Program-made: the position numbers and the translations under genes | From: Ryuthela nishihirai | Lineage: Eukaryota > Arthropoda > Arachnida > Araneae > Heptathelidae | NCBI GenBank assembly: GCA_038380435.1 | Contig: JAWZYU010000025.1 | Span: forward strand, 29,116,707 to 29,180,706 | Direction: 5' to 3' | DNA length: 64,000 nucleotides | Notes under the pieces: generated by a model | The model's input: the letters and a program-made list of their open reading frames with translations, nothing else | Database searches by the model: none | What the model was told of the DNA's origin: nothing | Part shown: in pieces, positions 51,501-57,500 of the stretch | How the letters are laid out: each line of letters opens with the position of its first letter | Position numbering within the stretch: the first letter of the stretch is position 1

Positions 51501-54500
51501 AAGCTCTGCCTTTTGCTTTCTTCACTTTCAGCTACTACAAATGAATCTTTAACTGTTAAGCAAAAGAGAAAAGCTCTTGAAAGATACTATAGATAGTGAC
51601 ATTGGCATCTGCACTGCTTGTTTTCATTAACCCATTACCATATACATCAAGATGTAAAAAGTAAAATATATATATATACCTATCTGGGCATAACTTCTAT
51701 GAAAAAAAAAGTAGTTTTAGAAATACAAATATGTATACTTGAATATACATACATGTACATCATATAACTTGGTCAAGAAATGGCTTTATCAAATCTGTGT
51801 ATTACAAACCATAACTTTAGGTTGTTTCTGCAAATAAACAAGTTGTGTATGCAGTTACAATTTTATTGAAATATCATGTAATAATATATAAAATGATGCG
51901 TGTCATCTTTGAAAAAATATGGGAAATATTACATGATTTTTCTAACAAAACATCCACATTCATTATGAATGATGAAAAAAAAAGAGTTGTGGTTTAAGAA
52001 ACATATACTCTTTTTTTTATCTAAGATGAGACCTAACTAAACAAACCATATGACACAAGCAAGTCTTTCCAAGTGACAGTGGAAACAAAAGTAACTACTG
52101 ATTGCCTTTTGTAGCTTCATTTTGTTAGATTTTTGTTAGATGAGAGCTACTAAAGAACGTTTTTGAACAAAAGTTGAGTAAATCTGAATACTAAAGACAT
52201 TTCAATTCACAAAATATAAAATTATGCATTCTTCCACAGAGACAATGGCATGGTGATTACAAACACCACATTTTTTAAACAATGTCTATTCACATATAAA
52301 AGAATCAAAGCTAAAAAAGGCATCTCTTAACTTCTTGGATGGGAATTGGTACATACAATGTGCAACTTGCATAAGCCATTACTTATTCATAGTTCATAAG
52401 CATTTTGAGTGAGTCACTGTGCTTCACTCTCACACAGATTGAGGTGGTACAAGAATTTTCTTCAATTGCAGTAGTGCGTAGTTAGCCATAAAAATTTTCT
52501 TTGTAGTAGGTAAGATGCAATACAAACAATACAGCTTAAGTTACGATGAAAATAAATTTCAAGTAACTCACAACAGGCTACTGACTTCACTTAACGATAT
52601 ATCTGTGCAAGAATTGAATGCCCAGGTGGCTGGCTATTGACAAGAATCTATAAGTACATAAACCTTGATCAATGAAATCATTGTTGAAATGATTCAAGAA
52701 AATTATGTCAAGGGAAATGAGGAATCTGGAGTTCCTATTACTGCACAAGAAATGCAAGAAGTCATTCTCACACCAAGGAGAGTACTGGAAGAAAGTGGTG
52801 CTGCAGACGATGATTACAGAATATTGTACAATATTGAAAACATTCTAACGGAACCCCTGATTATGTGTGAAAATAACTTAATATTTTAATAAATAACATG
52901 AAAAGTCTATAAGTATGTATAGAATAATTATGTATTATATTCTATAAATATGTAAATAATTATCTCCGAATGCACCACATATCGGACCTTGTTGCTAATG
53001 GGCTACAACAGCGGCCAACCACATTAAGTGCTGATGTTGTCAGCAAAGAACACAAAAATGTGTCACCAGTGGGCATAGGAGCATCGACACTGGACTATTG
53101 AGGACTGGCAAACAGGTATCCTCATCGGATGAATCAAGGTTATTTTTGCATCATGCTGATGGATCAGAATTTGACACGAGGCCATGGAGCCATCTTGTAT
53201 GGTGTCAACAGTACAGGCCAGTGGTGGCAATATGATGGTGTGGGGATGTTTTCCTGGAACACATTAGGCCCCCTGATATCCATAGAAGGATATCTGAATG
53301 CCATGACATATTTGAACATCATTGCTGACCAAGTTCATCTCTTCATGGCTACCATTTATAACCATTTGGATGGATACCTTCAGCATGATAATGCACCTAC
53401 TCATAAGGAATGTACTATCACTGAATGGTTCCAGGAACATGCTGAGTTTCTCTTGGTTCATTGGCCTGCACAGTCCCCAGATCTAAACCTTCTTGAGCAT
53501 CTTTGGGATGAGGTGGTAAGGGCTGTTCACAGTGAGATTGTGCTGCTGTCCAATTTGCAGCATCTGCATGGCACAATCATTTCTGCATGGTACAAAATTC
53601 CTGTATAAAGCATCCAGCATCTTACAAGTTCCATGCCCTGACAAATCTTGGCTATTCTGAAGGCCAAGGGAGGTGCAACATGCTACTGGGTATGTGCACC
53701 TAATAAACTGGCATCTTAGTGTATAAACTTCATACATCTGTCACACCTAGCAATTAATTACAGCATATTTTAATTATCTTATACCTATCTACCCATCCCA
53801 TGGCTGAGTGGTTAGCATGCTTGGCTACTGATCAAAGAGACCTGGGTTCAAGTCTCGTGTAAGGCATGGATGTTTGCGTCGTTTTTCTGCTGAGGTCGTG
53901 CCATCCTTACAGACCTTCTCTTGGTGTATAAAACTGACAGACTGTGACAGACTCTGCAGAAATCTATATTTCTGCAGCATTATAAAATTAATTTAGAAAA
54001 AAAGTAAGTCACTCGAAATAATTCTTACCATCCTCCTCAGCTTTAATATTAACTTCTTTTAACAGATCTAATTCAGCCAACAACTTTATGTAACTTTGAC
54101 CTTTTTTAAATGTTGGAAAATACTGTTCTTCTTGCATTGTTTCATACACCTAAAATGAGAATTTTCATTTCATATAAAGCTTAAAAATATGTAAAATAAA
54201 CATACAATTAATACATTTCATTCAAATGATAATGCATAAATAGCCGTATTTGTAATTATACCAATTTTTGCATATAAACTACAACTGTAACATCTATAAA
54301 TCTAAACAGAAAGGATATAACATGCTATGTAAATTTTGATACTTTTACTTTTAACTAGTTGTGCCATGTCCTCAATACTTGCATGGTTTTTCTCTGCCTA
54401 TATATTTTAACATTGGAAAAGAGTGTGGAAATCAATGTTGGGCTCAATTAACATATCAAGATAAAAAAAAATTATATGAAATGCTTTGATTATGTAATAA

Positions 54501-57500
54501 GCAAAGTGCACATAATTAAAGATCATCTTCCACAAGGTCTCTGCAATGAGAACCATTTATTGAACAGTTTTCAAATTTAGTAATTACACCAAGGAGATAA
54601 TGGGGAAGGGAATTATGCAAGAAAAAAGACAAGTTCTGGACCTACCACCAGAAGACAACAGGTGCTGTATTCATCAGACTAGTCAGGAAAATTACAGAAT
54701 TTGATACTTATAGCCTTCATACAGAAGAAAAGAAAAAAAATTAGAGTGTGTGTTACACAAATCATAGAATGTCCTAGAGAACAATATTTCCAACAAGGTG
54801 TCTTTCATTGTCTTCAACTTGCTGGAACCACAGAATAGCATGTTCTACCATAGACTGTAGCATTTCACAAAATATGTTGTTGATATGGCCTATTATGATA
54901 GCCTTGAGAGCTCAGGTAGTAATGCCATTATAGTAGACATTGTCCTCAAGTTACAGAGCCAAAAGTCACAGGGATTAAAACTAGGTGAATTTGGCATGCC
55001 ACATTGTAGGAAACTGTCAACTAATGATATTGTCATCTGTGCAATATACCAAAGCTGTTGTTTGACATGTGTGGCTATGTATGGAGGAGCATCATCCTGC
55101 ATGAACATCACTGTATTGAGCCATCAATGCTGATGAAAAGCTGGAATGGCAAAGTTAACCAAAAGAGAAGAACTGGAATGAGAGAGCCAAAAAAGATTCA
55201 TACTGCTAGCCATTGACAACACACATAATGGGATCAGTAGGGACAGGCTCTTGAAGAAGGGGACAATAATGAAAGCTACAGTAAGCCTACACCAAACTGT
55301 AACTTCCAGAGAGTGCACCAGTATCACTTGAAGCAAACAGGGATTTCTGGTTACCCAAATTCTGCAATTCTAGGTATTAACAGCACCAAGCAAGTGAAAA
55401 TGGATATCATCTGTTCACAAACTGTTTCATGGCAATATCAACTTGAATAAGAAACTGCAGTAGGGAGGAGTTGGGTAATTCTATATGTATCCATATCCTA
55501 TGATATGTCCTGTAGGGATGATAACATAGAATATTTTGTACCACCTTATGAAACATGGTTGGAGGCAAGCCCAAACATCATGCAACACCCCACCCCGTAT
55601 GTTACAGTTCCTTTGTGCACTTATTTCATCCTCCTCCAACACTATTGCAATATTCTCCATTTGTTTTTTTTTCTGTATAGGCTTAACATTTAGCATACCA
55701 GTGTCTTAAATTTTCTGAATCATATTATGCAAAGCCATTTGCAGTCAGTGGGCATTTTCAAAACCCCTTTAACCGACAAATTATTGCAACTGGTGCACAG
55801 CTTTCTTTCTGATAAAACAATTTTACAAGTAATGCATTATCTATTAATGGCAGAGTCATTGCATATCTGGTATCATGAATCAACTAATAACAGCGACAGA
55901 ATGTAGCAGGCTCTTATATGGTAATCTGGTGAATGAATTACATTTGCATATGAGTATCATGTAATTATTTCTAAGAAATTTGTACGATTGAAAAGCTTTT
56001 GAGTAACAATAGCAGCCCTATAGTATGGTAAACTATCATAACTATGATATTACATTATTATATATATATGATTAATCTTCTACATTTTTGTGTTTCACAT
56101 CCTATTTTTAGAATACTGAATTCTATAATTTTTCTGACTATTCTAATGAATATACATGCCTTTGTCACCTGGTGGAAAGTTTCAGAACTATTTTTTTCCT
56201 GCATAATTCATTTCCCCATTATCTCTGATACAACTACCAAATTTGAAAACTCTCTGATTAATGATTTTCACTGTAGAAGCTTTGGGGTAGACAAAATTTA
56301 ATAATGTGCATCCTATTTGTTTAAATACTTACACACCCAAAGACCTGTGCATTGTAATAACATCTTTTTATTTTCTATTAATGCACTTTCTGCACATTGA
56401 ATTATGACAAATAGATGTAGTCCACAAACAGCCAAGGGCTGGATAGAGAAGTCCCACCACACAGTGAAATTTAATTCTCTACATACATCTATCATGAGCC
56501 ACTGCTGTTACACTTGGCCACTACAGGCCAATTCTAAGAAGGTCCTGTTTGACATTGGCCACCCATACTAGGTCTCCCTCTTCTTCTGAGGATTTTAAGC
56601 ACACTGTTCTGCACCTTATTCATTAATCTGTAGTGCTGCATGTGGCCAAACCAATGCAGTTGCTCACTATGTACAGTGCTGCTCAATGGTAGTTAATGAC
56701 TCTTTCTATATAAAATTGGTTGGGTGAAATTTTTAAAACAATATTTCTCAAAAGTTTCCTTTAAAAATTGTGTTTATATAAATAAAAAGTTAAAACAATT
56801 ACATCAAGACTACACTAGGCATCATTTAATAGTTGGATCACTGGTAAATTATGACTCATTTACATTGCTAAAAATTTGCAATTACTTTAATTTCTAGATA
56901 GCAAATGCAGTGGCAAGTCAGCAACAGCATTATGTCATCTGTTAAGTCCCAGTGCAATTGTTGAAAAGCACCAATATATTGGGTTGTGGGTTGTTTTACC
57001 TCTGAGTGGCATTTTTTTGCATACAATGGGCTAAATGGTCAGGTAAAAGGACTCTAAGGCTCAGGGAAGGTTGGAGGAAGAGGACCCACTGGACAGCCAT
57101 TAGGAGACAGATGATAGCCTCCTGCCAAGACCATCCAGCATGTTCTTTAATGTGCACTGGGTATGGCTTCCTGCACACAGGGCCACAGCTTAACATTTCA
57201 TCCGATGAACAGCAGACTTCCAAGCCCACTGGTGTCCCCTACAGACTAAGATCAGGTTGGGAGTTCTGTGAGGATAAATCTCAATGCTGGCCCAGCTGGG
57301 ACTCGAACCTGAGAACTTCAGATTATGAGACTGGCACACTACTGACTGAGCCACTTCCACTTTGCAATATAATGGAACAAAAGTCAAATATCACTTTTTT
57401 TTTTTACAAATCACAGAAATTATGTATCATATTAAATACAGCTAAATATCTAGTGTATCTAAAACATAATTTGTAGAGAGAAAAAAGGCTATTTGACAAT

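Larger units (their letters stand above)
48149..54028 (-). other. SNX13-like intron with fold-backs and Tc1-like fragment
   Basis: 5.9 kb, GT-AG. Contains both complex inverted repeats (50511-50967), the T/G run, the possible pogo remnant, the Tc1-like fragment and a SINE B. 48160-49330 and 51000-52540 show nothing recognisable. Confidence 0.75.

Noticed and set aside
57006..57476. 156-codon plus-strand frame
   Set aside because: It is SINE A sequence read antisense to its tRNA-like head, not a gene.
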